Assembly: GCF_003439925.1 (NCBI RefSeq)
Contig: NZ_QQRR01000003.1
Span: forward strand, 124,001-188,000
From: Haloprofundus halophilus
Lineage (GTDB): Archaea; Halobacteriota; Halobacteria; Halobacteriales; Haloferacaceae
Length of the DNA: 64,000 nucleotides
Reading direction: 5' to 3'
Shown here: piece after piece, positions 33,363 through 42,345 of the stretch
Position numbering within the stretch: position 1 is the first letter of the stretch
Layout: each line of letters starts with the position of its first letter
The notes under the pieces: model-generated
The model's input: the letters and a program-made list of their open reading frames with translations, nothing else
What the model was told of the DNA's origin: nothing
The model's database searches: none
Position numbers and translations under genes: made by a program

Positions 33363-34853
33363 ATGGTCACCGAGATATCGACGGCGGCTGACTGGAACGC
33401 AGTTTACATCGACGGCGACTGGGTCGACTCCGACAGCGGCGAGAGTATCGGCGTCGAGGACCCATCCACCCGCGAGACCGTGTGGGAGGTGCCCGCGGGC
33501 GTCGAAGCCGACGTGAACGCCGCCTACGAGGCCGCGGCCGAAGCCCAGGCGGAGTGGGCCGACCAGCCGCCGGCGCGACGTCGACAGGTCGTCCAGAAGG
33601 TGCTCGGCGTTCTCGACGAACACGAGGAGGAAATCGTCGAACTGCTCGCCACCGAGGCCGGCGGGACCGAGATCATGGGCCGGACGTCGCTGCAGATAAC
33701 CCGCGACCACGTGAGCGAGGCGGCGACGCTCCCCAACCGGATGAAGGGCCAGCACGCCGACTCCAACATTCCGGGCAAGGAGAACATCGTCCAGCGAAAT
33801 CCCAAAGGCGTCGTGACCGCCATCTCGCCGTGGAACTTCCCGCTGAACCTCTCGATTCGAGCGGTCGCACCCGCCATCGCCACCGGTAACGCCGTGGTGC
33901 TGAAACCGGCGACGAACACACCGGTCACCGGGGGGCTTCTCATCGCCAAACTGTTCGAGGAGGCGGGACTTCCCGAAGGCGTCCTGAACGTCGTCACCGG
34001 ACGCGGTTCGGACATCGGCGACCGCGTGGCCGGACACCCCGAGAGCGGCGTGGTCGCGTTCACCGGGTCGACCGCGGTCGGCCGACAGGTCGCCGCCACC
34101 GCCGCGGAGAACCTCGCCATCCAGGCGATGGAACTCGGCGGCAACAACGCCCACGTCGTCACCGCCGACGCCGACCTCGACGCCGCCGTCGACAGCGCGG
34201 TGTTCGGCAGTTTCGTCCACCAGGGACAGGTCTGTATCTCCATCAACCGCCACGTCGTCCACGAGGACGTGTACGACGAGTACGTCGAACGGCTCACCGA
34301 ACGCGCCGAGGAACTCGCGGCGGGCAGCGCGCACGACGCCGAGACGGTCGTCGGTCCCATCATCGACGAGTCCCAGCGCGAGGAGATGCTCGGCTACGTC
34401 GAGGAGACGGTCGAGGCGGGAGCGACGCTCGAAACCGGCGGCGAGACGGTCGACGTCGACGGGACGGACGACTCGCTGGTCGTCGCACCGACGGTGCTAT
34501 CGGACGTGACCAACGACATGGCCGCCGCCTGCAACGAGCACTTCGGTCCCATCGCACCGGTCATCTCCGTCTCGGACGTGGACGAAGCGGTCGAGGTCGC
34601 CAACGACACCGAACACGGCCTCTCGGGGTCGGTCCACGCCGGCGACGTCGGCACCGCCATGGACGTCGCCGACCGGATGGAGACCGGCCACGTCCACATC
34701 AACGACCAACCGATCAACGACGAGGCGCACGTCCCCTTCAGCGGTACCGCGGCGTCCGGGATGGGCGGCTACAACAGCGACACCATCCTCCACGAGGTGA
34801 CCGAGACGAAGTGGGTCTCGATTCAGCGCGAGGAGCGAGAGTACCCGTTCTGA
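33363..34853 (+). CDS. Aldehyde dehydrogenase (NAD(P)+)
   Basis: 496 aa, full length. SPWNFPLNLSIRA near 155 binds the cofactor, VAFTGSTAVGRQVA near 235 is the Rossmann loop, the general base is in MELGGNNAHVV near 260 and the nucleophile Cys in GQVCIS near 295. The pattern resembles benzaldehyde/vanillin or succinate-semialdehyde dehydrogenases, but the substrate cannot be fixed from sequence. ATG 33363 is the natural start after the leader with the inverted repeat. Confidence 0.92.
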   Translation: MVTEISTAADWNAVYIDGDWVDSDSGESIGVEDPSTRETVWEVPAGVEADVNAAYEAAAEAQAEWADQPPARRRQVVQKVLGVLDEHEEEIVELLATEAGGTEIMGRTSLQITRDHVSEAATLPNRMKGQHADSNIPGKENIVQRNPKGVVTAISPWNFPLNLSIRAVAPAIATGNAVVLKPATNTPVTGGLLIAKLFEEAGLPEGVLNVVTGRGSDIGDRVAGHPESGVVAFTGSTAVGRQVAATAAENLAIQAMELGGNNAHVVTADADLDAAVDSAVFGSFVHQGQVCISINRHVVHEDVYDEYVERLTERAEELAAGSAHDAETVVGPIIDESQREEMLGYVEETVEAGATLETGGETVDVDGTDDSLVVAPTVLSDVTNDMAAACNEHFGPIAPVISVSDVDEAVEVANDTEHGLSGSVHAGDVGTAMDVADRMETGHVHINDQPINDEAHVPFSGTAASGMGGYNSDTILHEVTETKWVSIQREEREYPF

Positions 34854-34877
34854 GCCGGACCGGACCCGAAATCGCGT

Positions 34878-35750
34878 CTACTCTCGGTCGTCGTCTTCGG
34901 GGTACCGCAAACTGACGAACGGTGGCTTCTCGGCCTCGTCGGCGAACGTTCCGTCTTCGAGATGACGACGGATTCCCTCGACGTGCGCCTTCCCGACGAC
35001 GGCTACCACGTCGTCGCCCTGCTGCCGCAGGTACTCCAGACGGCGGGCCATGTACGCGTCCCGGTCCCGAATCATCACGCGGACGAGTCCGGGAGCGAGA
35101 CGTTCGAGCGCGTGTTGGAACGATGCCGCCTGTTCCGGCGAGAGTCGTTCCATGACGGCCGCCTTCGCGGCCGGGCTGTCGGCGGTCAGCGTGCCGTACC
35201 AGAAGTGAAGCCCGAGCAGTTGCGCTAAGCCCGTAACCGGTCGGGCGGTGTCGGCTACGAGGTCGGAAGCCAACTCGCTCCACTCGCCTTTTACAGCTTG
35301 ATCCGCTCGACGCCTCGTCGACGCGTAGGTGTCGTCTGCGCCGGAGCGTACCACCGCCGCGAGTTCGTCGAGCGTCTCTTCGATAGGCCGGTCGATAGCG
35401 GCGGTTCGTCGACCCGACGACTCGGCCGCGTCGATCGCCGCGAACATGTCGCGGTCGTCCCTGTCGACGCCGGTGTCGTCGTGGTACGACTGCTGGGAGA
35501 GCTTGAACAGCACGTTGAGCGCAAACCCCGACCGCGAGAGCGAACGGTAGCTCTCGGCGAGGTTGCGGAGCTTCTGTCTCGCTGTGTTCGGCGCGTACAG
35601 ATGGCGCAGCCGCATCGAACAGAGTTCGACGGTGACGACGTCGGGGTCGCGTCGTTCGATCGCCCGGCGGACGTTCTCGCCGCTCTCTTCGGTGACGTGA
35701 ACCGTCCCGACGAGTGCTACCGTTCCGGTGTCGCCGTTCGCGTGGACCAT
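34878..35750 (-). CDS. TraB-family protein
   Basis: 290 aa. GTVALVGTVHVTEESGENV at the N-terminus and VVTVELCSMRLR near 40 are the TraB signatures, with KAHVEGIRRHL near the C-terminus. TraB/PrgY proteins are thought to be metalloproteases that inactivate peptides, or membrane proteins; no clear helix is seen here. A Shine-Dalgarno stretch GGAGAG is 5-10 nt before ATG 35750, unusual among the many leaderless genes in this window. Function uncertain. Confidence 0.83.
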   Translation of the reverse strand: MVHANGDTGTVALVGTVHVTEESGENVRRAIERRDPDVVTVELCSMRLRHLYAPNTARQKLRNLAESYRSLSRSGFALNVLFKLSQQSYHDDTGVDRDDRDMFAAIDAAESSGRRTAAIDRPIEETLDELAAVVRSGADDTYASTRRRADQAVKGEWSELASDLVADTARPVTGLAQLLGLHFWYGTLTADSPAAKAAVMERLSPEQAASFQHALERLAPGLVRVMIRDRDAYMARRLEYLRQQGDDVVAVVGKAHVEGIRRHLEDGTFADEAEKPPFVSLRYPEDDDRE

Positions 35751-36331
35751 TCTCTCTCCTCGTTAGGGGTCTCGATTCAAGAGCATTCGCATCACCAGAC
35801 ACCGACACATCGACGAGGACGACGAAGTCGCCAGGAGGCGGTACCGAACCGGGAGTACCGTCGAAAGTCGGGGGCGGGAGCCGCGACGCTGGGCGGAATT
35901 CCGAGAACTGCACTCGAGGACGTGGCGGACGCTACGAGAGCACGTCGGTCGGTGAGAAGTGTGGGAACCCTCGCAACGCGGGTGGTGTGTCAGTGAGAGA
36001 GTGCGTATCGAGGGTACGTTCCCAACACCACAGAATTAGGCATCCGATACTAATCTCTTTCGAAGTGTTTCATTCGGCAGTTCGAGCCGTATCGCCGTCG
36101 AAATCGGGTAAACAGCGGGGCGACGTGACCGCGGACGTCGCCCCTGCAGACGGGCGAGAGCCGGTCCCCCACCGGCTCGGTTGTCGGTGCGACAGACGAC
36201 GGCTCCCGCCCCGGCCGTCCCCGCCGCTCACCAGAGGCGACACCGACAACCACGTCGGCGTACCACCGACAACGGTTTAGAGATTATCAACTGTTAGACT
36301 TTGCGAACGATGCCGTCCGACCGCGAACGAC
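35751..36331. other. 581-bp region without supported gene
   Basis: It lies between the TraB start and the thiD stop, both minus strand. Its GC content is locally lower around 36030-36080. Open frames inside have no haloarchaeal character (basic, Arg-rich). A TATA-like ATTATC near 36286 is followed by no plausible gene. No RNA signature is recognised. Confidence 0.5.
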
Positions 36332-37195
36332 TCAGCGGAGCGCTCCGTCCCAGCGGGTCGAACCGGCGAGGTGGTCGACGCTTCCCGGGCCTCTCCCGAC
36401 GTCGGCGGGGTGAGTAATCGTCGCGTGGGTGAACTCGATGCCTCGTTCGACGGCCGTCGACAACTCGTCTCCGTGCGCGAGTCGAGACGCGATAGCGCTC
36501 GATAGCGTACAGCCGGACCCGTGCGTTCGCTCGGTCTGTACGCGCGGGTTCGTGAACTCAACGACTCGCTCGCGTGTGACGAGCGTGTCCCTGACGGCGT
36601 TCGCGCCAGTGTCGACGTGTCCACCCTTGAACAGGACCGCATCTGCACCCCAGCCGAAAAGCGTCTCGGCGGCCTCCGCTCTCGACCGCTCGTCGTCCGG
36701 GTACGCGCCGGTGAGGCGTTCTACTTCGTCGGCGTTCGGCGTGAGAAGTGTCGCTCGCTCGAACAGACGGGTGTACGCGTCGACGGCGTCGTCTTCGAGC
36801 AGTGGGTCTCCCGAGGTGGCGACCATCACCGGGTCCAGAACGACCGGACCGTCGTACGCGCGAAGGCAGTCGTCGACGACCTCCACCGCCGAGGCCGCCG
36901 CGAGCATCCCGAGTTTGATCGCTCCGACGTCGAAGTCGCCGACAACCGCGTCGAACTGGGCACGAATCTCCTCGTCGGGCAGGACGTACGTCGAGTCGAC
37001 GCCGCGGGTGTGCTGTGCGGTGACCGCGACGACGACGGACCCGCCGTACGCGCCCAGTCGGGTCATCGTCTTCAAGTCCGCCTGTATCCCCGCACCGCCG
37101 CCGGAGTCGCTGGAGGCGACCGTCAACGCGTACGGTCGCTTCGTCGGCAACTCCGGGATGAAGTCCGACGACTGAGACGACTCCGGCGAGGTCAT
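36332..37195 (-). CDS. thiD: Hydroxymethylpyrimidine/phosphomethylpyrimidine kinase (ThiD)
   Basis: 287 aa. SDSGGGAGIQADLKT near 30 is the substrate-binding signature, DPVMVATSGDPLLEDDAV lies near 130, and the HGSGCTLSSAIASRL anion-hole motif near 240. ThiD phosphorylates HMP to HMP-PP for thiamine synthesis. No C-terminal ThiN domain is present. The ATG overlaps the stop of the SDR gene as ATGA; it is the last gene of thiE-thiM-SDR-thiD. Confidence 0.93.
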   Translation of the reverse strand: MTSPESSQSSDFIPELPTKRPYALTVASSDSGGGAGIQADLKTMTRLGAYGGSVVVAVTAQHTRGVDSTYVLPDEEIRAQFDAVVGDFDVGAIKLGMLAAASAVEVVDDCLRAYDGPVVLDPVMVATSGDPLLEDDAVDAYTRLFERATLLTPNADEVERLTGAYPDDERSRAEAAETLFGWGADAVLFKGGHVDTGANAVRDTLVTRERVVEFTNPRVQTERTHGSGCTLSSAIASRLAHGDELSTAVERGIEFTHATITHPADVGRGPGSVDHLAGSTRWDGALR

Positions 37196-37920
37196 CGGAA
37201 CTGCATCCCCCCGTTGACGTCGAGAATCTCCCCTTGGACGAACGAGCTGTCGAGGAGATACCGAGCGGCGCGCGCGATTTCCTCCGGCGAACACGCGTAG
37301 TCGGGGTGGTGAGTGTCGAGATTCTCGTGGCCCGAGAAGTCGGTCGACTCGAGGTAGTCGACGATGGCGTCGTTCATCGACGTGTCCACCGGACCGGGAG
37401 CGATAGCGTTCACGCGAACGCCGTCGGGGCCGAGTTCTCGCGCCAGGGCGCGAACGAGTCCGTGGAGTCCCGATTTGCTCGCCGCGTAGCTCGTGTCGAC
37501 GGTCCCGGCGGTGCCGCCGATACTGGAGAGAAAGACGAGCGACCCCGCAGAGTCGCGTAGGTGCGGAACCGCCGCCCGGGCGACGCGGTACGACCCGACG
37601 AGGTTCGTCTCGACGACACGGGACCACTGCGCCTCCGTCGAGTCCCGTATCGTCGCCGGGTCGACGACACCGACGGTGTGGACGACGGCGTCGATACCGT
37701 CGAGTCGGTCGGTCGCTGCGTCGAAGAACGACATGACCGAGTCGGTGTCGGTGACGTCCATGTGGAACGCACTGCGCTCGGTGCGTTCCGGCGCAGCGTC
37801 CACGAGGGCATCGGCACCCTCACCGTCGGTCAGATAGGAGAACACGACGCCGTCCTCCACGAGTGCCTCGACGACAGCGGTTCCGATACCGCCGGTACCG
37901 CCCGTGACCACCACGCCCAT
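37192..37920 (-). CDS. Short-chain dehydrogenase/reductase inside the thiamine operon
   Basis: 242 aa. VVTGGTGGIGTAVVEAL is the NAD(P)-binding TGXXXGXG motif. LVFLSSIGG carries the catalytic Ser and TSYAASKSG the YXXXK pair, with PGPVDTSM after it. The usual NNAG is replaced by HTVG. The genes on both sides overlap it (TGATG with thiM, ATGA with thiD), so it is part of the thi operon. FabG-like enzymes normally reduce 3-oxoacyl groups; here the substrate is unknown. Confidence 0.87.
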   Translation of the reverse strand: MGVVVTGGTGGIGTAVVEALVEDGVVFSYLTDGEGADALVDAAPERTERSAFHMDVTDTDSVMSFFDAATDRLDGIDAVVHTVGVVDPATIRDSTEAQWSRVVETNLVGSYRVARAAVPHLRDSAGSLVFLSSIGGTAGTVDTSYAASKSGLHGLVRALARELGPDGVRVNAIAPGPVDTSMNDAIVDYLESTDFSGHENLDTHHPDYACSPEEIARAARYLLDSSFVQGEILDVNGGMQFR

Positions 37921-38750
37921 CAGGACCTCACCTCCCGAACGCGGCCGCTCAGGTCGAACTCGTCGTCGTTCGCCATACCGGCGACCGCATCGAGGAACGC
38001 GATTTTGTAGCTCGCCGGTCCTTCGTACTCGCCGTACTCCCCCGCGGCCGCCCGCTCGCCCGCGAGACCGTACGCCGCGGTTCCGACGAGCGCCGCTCGA
38101 AGCGGGTCCGCCGTCGCGGCGGCGAACACCGCGAGCGTCGCACCGAGCATGCACCCGGTGCCGACGACGGTTCCCATCATCGGGTCCCCGACGTCGACTT
38201 CGTACGCCGTCTCCGCGTCGGCGACGATGTCCGTCTCGCCCGAGGCGACGACGACCGCGTCGGTACGCCGGGCGCACGCGATCGCCGTCTCCGCGATGTC
38301 GGCGTACTCGCCGACCGACTCGACGCCCCTCACCTCCGCATCCTCACCGGTGAGTGCGGTGATTTCGGCGCGGTTGCCGTTGACGACCGCGACGTCGAGT
38401 TCGGTGACGAGACGGTCGGCGACCGCCGAGCGGGTCGGCGTCGCACCGACGCCGACGGGGTCGACGACGACCGGAACGCCCTCGTCGTTGGCGGCGCGAC
38501 CGGCGGTCAGCATCGCCGTCTCGCCGCGTTCGCTGACGGTTCCCATGTTCAACAGACAGCCGTCGGCGCCCGCAACCATATCGGCGACCTCCCGCGTGTC
38601 GTCGGACATGACCGGCAGGCCGCCCCAGTGGAGCGTGGCGTTCGCCACGTCGTTCACCGTGACCTCGTTCGTCAACGCGTTGACGAGCGGTGCGTCCGCT
38701 TCGACGGCCGAGAGCGTCCCGACCACGTCGAGACGAGGACCGTCGGTCAT
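37920..38750 (-). CDS. thiM: Hydroxyethylthiazole kinase (ThiM)
   Basis: 276 aa. VNALTNEVTVNDVANATLHWGG near 24-45 and PVVVDPVGVGATPTR near 90 are the ribokinase-like ThiM signatures; VVGTGCMLGATLAVF near 195 holds the catalytic Cys/anion hole. It phosphorylates hydroxyethylthiazole, a salvage step that feeds ThiE. Its start overlaps thiE and its stop overlaps the SDR start. Confidence 0.93.
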   Translation of the reverse strand: MTDGPRLDVVGTLSAVEADAPLVNALTNEVTVNDVANATLHWGGLPVMSDDTREVADMVAGADGCLLNMGTVSERGETAMLTAGRAANDEGVPVVVDPVGVGATPTRSAVADRLVTELDVAVVNGNRAEITALTGEDAEVRGVESVGEYADIAETAIACARRTDAVVVASGETDIVADAETAYEVDVGDPMMGTVVGTGCMLGATLAVFAAATADPLRAALVGTAAYGLAGERAAAGEYGEYEGPASYKIAFLDAVAGMANDDEFDLSGRVREVRS

Positions 38751-39391
38751 CGTTTCCGCCTCCCGGCCTCGACGGCCGAAGCGAGTCGGCGCGTCGCCGT
38801 CTCCGGGTCGGACGCACTCGTTATCTCGGAGACGACCGCGACCCCGTCGGCACCGGCCTCGACGACATCTCCGGCATTCTCCGCCGTGATGCCGCCGATT
38901 CCGACGATAGGGACTTCGACGGCGTCCGCGACGGCCGCGACGGTCTCGACGCCGACGTTCGACTCGTCCTCGGGGACGTCTTTCGAGGACGTGGGGAACA
39001 CGGCACCGACGCCCAGATAATCCGCCCCCGCTTCGGCCGCTCGCCGCGCGGCCGCGACGGTCGACACCGACCGGCCGACGAGCGCGTTCTCGCCGAGCTG
39101 TGCCCGCGCGGCCGAGACGGGGAGGTCGTCGTCGCCGAGGTGGACGCCGTCGGCGTCGACGGCGACGGCGATGTCGACGCGGTCGTTGACGACGAACGGG
39201 ACTCCCGCCTCGGTCGTCAGTTCGCGCAACACCCGCGCGAGGCGGTACCGTTCTCGCGCGCTGGCGTGTTTCTCCCGCAGTTGGACGACGTCGACGCCGC
39301 CCTCGATGGCTTCGCGGACTACCGTCTCGCTGGACCGTCCCGCAGAGAGGTCCGCCTGCGTGACAAGATACGTGTTCACCGGTTTATTCAT
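38747..39391 (-). CDS. thiE: Thiamine-phosphate synthase (ThiE)
   Basis: 214 aa. VDVVQLREKHASARE near 35-50 and VNDRVDIAVAVDADGVHLGDDDLP near 70 bind HMP-PP and Mg2+; YLGVGAVFPTSSK near 130 and VPIVGIGGITAENA near 165 hold the thiazole site. It joins HMP-PP and HET-P to thiamine phosphate. As the first gene of a four-gene operon, its 5' region (39392-39533) shows no TPP-riboswitch elements. Confidence 0.93.
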   Translation of the reverse strand: MNKPVNTYLVTQADLSAGRSSETVVREAIEGGVDVVQLREKHASARERYRLARVLRELTTEAGVPFVVNDRVDIAVAVDADGVHLGDDDLPVSAARAQLGENALVGRSVSTVAAARRAAEAGADYLGVGAVFPTSSKDVPEDESNVGVETVAAVADAVEVPIVGIGGITAENAGDVVEAGADGVAVVSEITSASDPETATRRLASAVEAGRRKR

Positions 39392-39533
39392 TGGTAGTAT
39401 TCCTCGGTAATTCGCGGGTCGACAAAATCCTTGCTATCCAGTGTCGAGAGTATCGACGGAGCAGGCGGCTACTGCAGGCTGGCGCTACCGAAAAAGGAGG
39501 GGACGAACGTCGTTCTCGGGGGGTAGGCGGTCG

Positions 39534-39896
39534 TCAGGGCCGTCCGAGTATCGGGTCTTTGAGGGCGACGACTTCGCTCATGATACCGTCGATATCGTCG
39601 TCACTGACGCCGTTTTCGCGCAGCGCGCGTTCGAGGTGAGCGCCGACGGCGTCGAAATCCGCTTCGTCGATATCGAGGTGGGCGTGCGCTTCGCGCATGT
39701 TGCCGCCGGTGTACTCGACCGGGCCGCCGGCGACCGAACTGATGAACTGGACTTGGTGGGCACGGAGCTGTTCCATCTCCATTCCCTCGAAGTATTCGAC
39801 GAGCCGTTCGTCGGCGAGAACGCGGTCGTAGAAGTCGTCGACGACGTCTTCGACGGCGTCTTTACCGCCGATCCTTCGGTACATTGATTGAGACAT
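39534..39896 (-). CDS. Group 1 truncated hemoglobin
   Basis: 120 aa. MYRRIGGKDAVEDVVDDFYDRVLADERL is the trHb start, YFEGMEMEQLRAHQVQF the B/E region, and GGNMREAHAHLDI contains the probable proximal His71. Truncated hemoglobins bind O2 or NO and often detoxify NO. ATG 39896 was chosen over an upstream in-frame ATG because the extension is not family-like. A GATAAAAAC box near 39959 would give a leader of about 35 nt. Confidence 0.88.
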   Translation of the reverse strand: MSQSMYRRIGGKDAVEDVVDDFYDRVLADERLVEYFEGMEMEQLRAHQVQFISSVAGGPVEYTGGNMREAHAHLDIDEADFDAVGAHLERALRENGVSDDDIDGIMSEVVALKDPILGRP

Positions 39897-39998
39897 CGAG
39901 CGGTTACCGCTTCGTTCGACGGACGGATAGGGATTCCTGCTAAGACACACGGGTTTTTATCAATGGCTGTGATGCGTTCACACAGCACGCGTCGCGTC

Positions 39999-40643
39999 TC
40001 AGTGAGCGGCCAGCAACTGGTCGAGAAGTTTCTCCTGGGTGACGGCGAGATGCTCGCTGAACGTCGCCACCGAGATTCCCAGTTCCGCCGCGACCGTCGC
40101 CGAGTCCGCTCGTTTGGGGCGGGCGAAGTACCCCATCTCGTGGGCCGTTCGCAGCACTTCGTACTGCCGGTCGGTGAACGCCTGGCGGTTCACGAACAGG
40201 AGTCGTCGCCGAGCGCTCGACGTCGACTGCGTCAGTCGTTGAACGCGAACCGTGTCACAGCAGGACTGAAGGTCGGCGACGATGGACTGGAGAGTCTGCA
40301 CGTCGGGGGCGATAAACGACAGGGAGAGCGACCCCGAGTCGGCGCGAACCTCACGAACGGGACAGTCGTGGTCGGGGAGGCGACCGCAGGGGCAGTCACC
40401 CGCCGGGTTCTCGAACCGATACACCGACCGTGTCTCGTCGGCGAACACCCGCTCTACGCTCTCGGGCGTCTCCTCCTCGGCGGCGGTTTCGCCGACGGTG
40501 ACGTCCCCCACGACAGCCCCACCCCGGAGCTCCGAGCGTCGGTCGACGGTGACGGATTCGATTTCGAGCGTCTCGCTCATAGACGCGGCGGGACACCCTT
40601 CGACGCCGTTCACTACGACTTGTGCGTGGATTCCGCCGTCCAT
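39999..40643 (-). CDS. HTH-10 (bacterio-opsin activator type) regulator
   Basis: 214 aa. The C-terminal domain (RQAFTDRQYEVLRTAHEMGYFARPKRADSATVAAELGISVATFSEHL) is HTH-10. The N-terminal 150 residues contain a Cys/His cluster, CPCGRLPDHDCP, and CC further on, which could bind a metal or sense redox. ATG 40643 has a GATTTATACC box about 27 bp upstream (leaderless). It is upstream of the globin gene on the same strand. Confidence 0.85.
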   Translation of the reverse strand: MDGGIHAQVVVNGVEGCPAASMSETLEIESVTVDRRSELRGGAVVGDVTVGETAAEEETPESVERVFADETRSVYRFENPAGDCPCGRLPDHDCPVREVRADSGSLSLSFIAPDVQTLQSIVADLQSCCDTVRVQRLTQSTSSARRRLLFVNRQAFTDRQYEVLRTAHEMGYFARPKRADSATVAAELGISVATFSEHLAVTQEKLLDQLLAAH

Positions 40644-40798
40644 AGCTCGAAGCAGGGTCTGCTCGGTATAAATCGGGCGTGAAACGCCGCGTCTCTGTAG
40701 TCTCGTCGACACGACGGCTCCGAAACTTCGGTCGATGGACGACTGCTGGAAGTCTACAGCTCTTTCGAGGGCCGGAAAGTGGAGCGTCGGAGGAGGGT

Positions 40799-40835
40799 GA
40801 GTCGGTGGAAGGCGAGTCGGTGGAAGGCGAGTCGA
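40799..40835. repeat. 15-bp tandem duplication
   Basis: GAGTCGGTGGAAGGC occurs twice in a row (40799-40813, 40814-40828), followed by the first six bases of a third copy (GAGTCG). It lies between the HTH-10 regulator and the VIT1-like gene and overlaps no gene. Confidence 0.75.
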
Positions 40836-40863
40836 CTGTGGCGGCTATCGTCGATACCGGGCG

Positions 40864-41406
40864 TCAGGCGAACCCGCTCAACAGCGCGCCGACGACGTAC
40901 GCAACCGTCGCAGCAGCCATCCCGACGAGAAACATCTCGGCTCCGTTGACGTACCACCGACGGTTCGTCACGAGACTGCGACTCGCGCCGACGCCGAAGA
41001 ACGCGATTCCGGTGACGACGACGGAGGACGGAAACAGCGGGTCGACGCCGAACAGGTACGGGATGAGCGGCATCCACCCCGCGGCGACGAAGGCGAGAAA
41101 CGTGACGAACGCGGTGTTTGCCGGCGATTTGTCGGGGTCGGCGTCGGTGGGAACACCGTCGTCGACGGTCGCTCGGTAGTCCATCTCCGAGCGTCGACTC
41201 AGGTAGTTGCTCATCCCCATCGAGAACCCGTCGGCGAGGAGGTTTGCGACGCCGAGAATTACCACGATAGAGGGTTTCAACGCCGCCCCGGCGACGCCGG
41301 CGACGACGGCGAACGTCGTGACGATGCCGTCGTTCGCGCCGTAGATTACCTCCGCGAGATACCGACCGGAGGACCGAACGTCGTCCCCGAGGAGCCGCTC
41401 TATCAT
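40864..41406 (-). CDS. VIT1/CCC1-family membrane transporter
   Basis: 180 aa with about five membrane helices. [23 protein letters not shown] near 22-45 and [18 protein letters not shown] near 58-75 are the first helices of the family with the metal-binding Asp/Ser and acidic cluster. The loop [19 protein letters not shown] leads to three more helices. Family members move Fe2+ or Mn2+ across membranes. ATG 41406 places the family core at the N-terminus. Confidence 0.85.
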   Translation of the reverse strand: MIERLLGDDVRSSGRYLAEVIYGANDGIVTTFAVVAGVAGAALKPSIVVILGVANLLADGFSMGMSNYLSRRSEMDYRATVDDGVPTDADPDKSPANTAFVTFLAFVAAGWMPLIPYLFGVDPLFPSSVVVTGIAFFGVGASRSLVTNRRWYVNGAEMFLVGMAAATVAYVVGALLSGFA

Positions 41407-41499
41407 CGATAGGCGGGTGTTCGAGACGCGTCGATACAAAACTACCCCAGCGACGACTCTCCGTCCGTTCCGCGTCGCGGGACGCGAGGGCCGCGGTCG

Positions 41500-42021
41500 C
41501 TACTCGTCGAACAGCTCCTCGTGCCGGTCGACCAGAGTACCGTACTCGCCGGAGGAGTACGTCGAGAATATCTCCTCGGCGCTGATTCGCTCGTCGGCCA
41601 GCGGCGTGACGCGGGCGGGGACACCGCGGACGAACGACTCGGCGGGGATATCGTACTGCTCCGGTATCACGGCCCCGGCGGCGACGACGCTTCGCTCGCC
41701 GACCGTGACGCCGGTGTTCACCGTCGAGTTGAACCCGACGAGCGAGCCGTCTTCGACCGTCGCCTCGTTGATGACCGCGCCGTGGCCGACCATCACCCGG
41801 TCGCCGACCGTCGACGCGTGAACGACGGCGTTGTCGCCGACGTGGGACTGCCGGCCGATGTTCACCGGGCCGATGTCGCCGCGCAGGACGACGCCGGGCC
41901 AGACGCTGGCGTCGGCGGCGACGGTCACGTCGCCGACGAGCGTCGATTCGCGGCTCACGTCGGCGTCGGCGTGAATCTCCGGTTCGACTCCCTCGAAACT
42001 GTAGTATCGTCTATCGGGCAT
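41500..42021 (-). CDS. Gamma-carbonic-anhydrase-like left-handed beta-helix protein
   Basis: 173 aa. Hexapeptide turns are visible: VGDVTVAADASVWPGVVLRGDIGPVNIGRQSHVGDNAVVHA and so on, with His ligands in HVGDNAVVH and VMVGHGAVI (three His for a zinc). The C-terminus ends in a helix with FVRGVPARV. Such proteins (YrdA/PaaY type) may be carbonic anhydrases or thioesterase-like accessory proteins; many members have low or no activity. Single gene. Confidence 0.88.
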   Translation of the reverse strand: MPDRRYYSFEGVEPEIHADADVSRESTLVGDVTVAADASVWPGVVLRGDIGPVNIGRQSHVGDNAVVHASTVGDRVMVGHGAVINEATVEDGSLVGFNSTVNTGVTVGERSVVAAGAVIPEQYDIPAESFVRGVPARVTPLADERISAEEIFSTYSSGEYGTLVDRHEELFDE

Positions 42022-42345
42022 ACGGAGAGAACAGAACCGACGGGCAAAACCGTTCAGTCGTCGGGAGGCGGCTGCGACGGAGTACTCTCACCGCGGAGAC
42101 GACGGATGTGGCCGCTCTACAGCGGTCACGACGGAGGTGGCGAGAGAGAAGACTCCAATCGACCGAAGAGTGAGAGAAAACGGGAGTTGGAGATGTACCA
42201 ATGGCCAACCCGTTCGCGCATCTGTCGGGGACAGGCGCATCTGAAGCGCGGGGCGTGGTCGTTGTAAGCTTGTTGGTCGACTGTCACGCTACCGGAACCG
42301 AGTCGAGTCGGGCGGAACTGACCGCGAACCGTGGCTCGAACTCGG
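42022..42345. other. 324-bp region without supported gene
   Basis: Between the gamma-CA start (42021) and the RtcB stop. GC falls around 42160-42210 (GTGAGAGAAAACGGG). Short frames inside lack haloarchaeal bias. I see no RNA or repeat. Confidence 0.45.

Noticed and set aside
34360-34853. Antisense frames inside the aldehyde dehydrogenase gene
   Set aside because: Their translations are Ser/Arg-rich with no family features, and the sense strand has intact catalytic motifs.
39392-39533. TPP riboswitch before thiE
   Set aside because: No CTGAGA or other THI-box landmarks occur on the minus strand, and the promoter-like sequence is close to the start codon.
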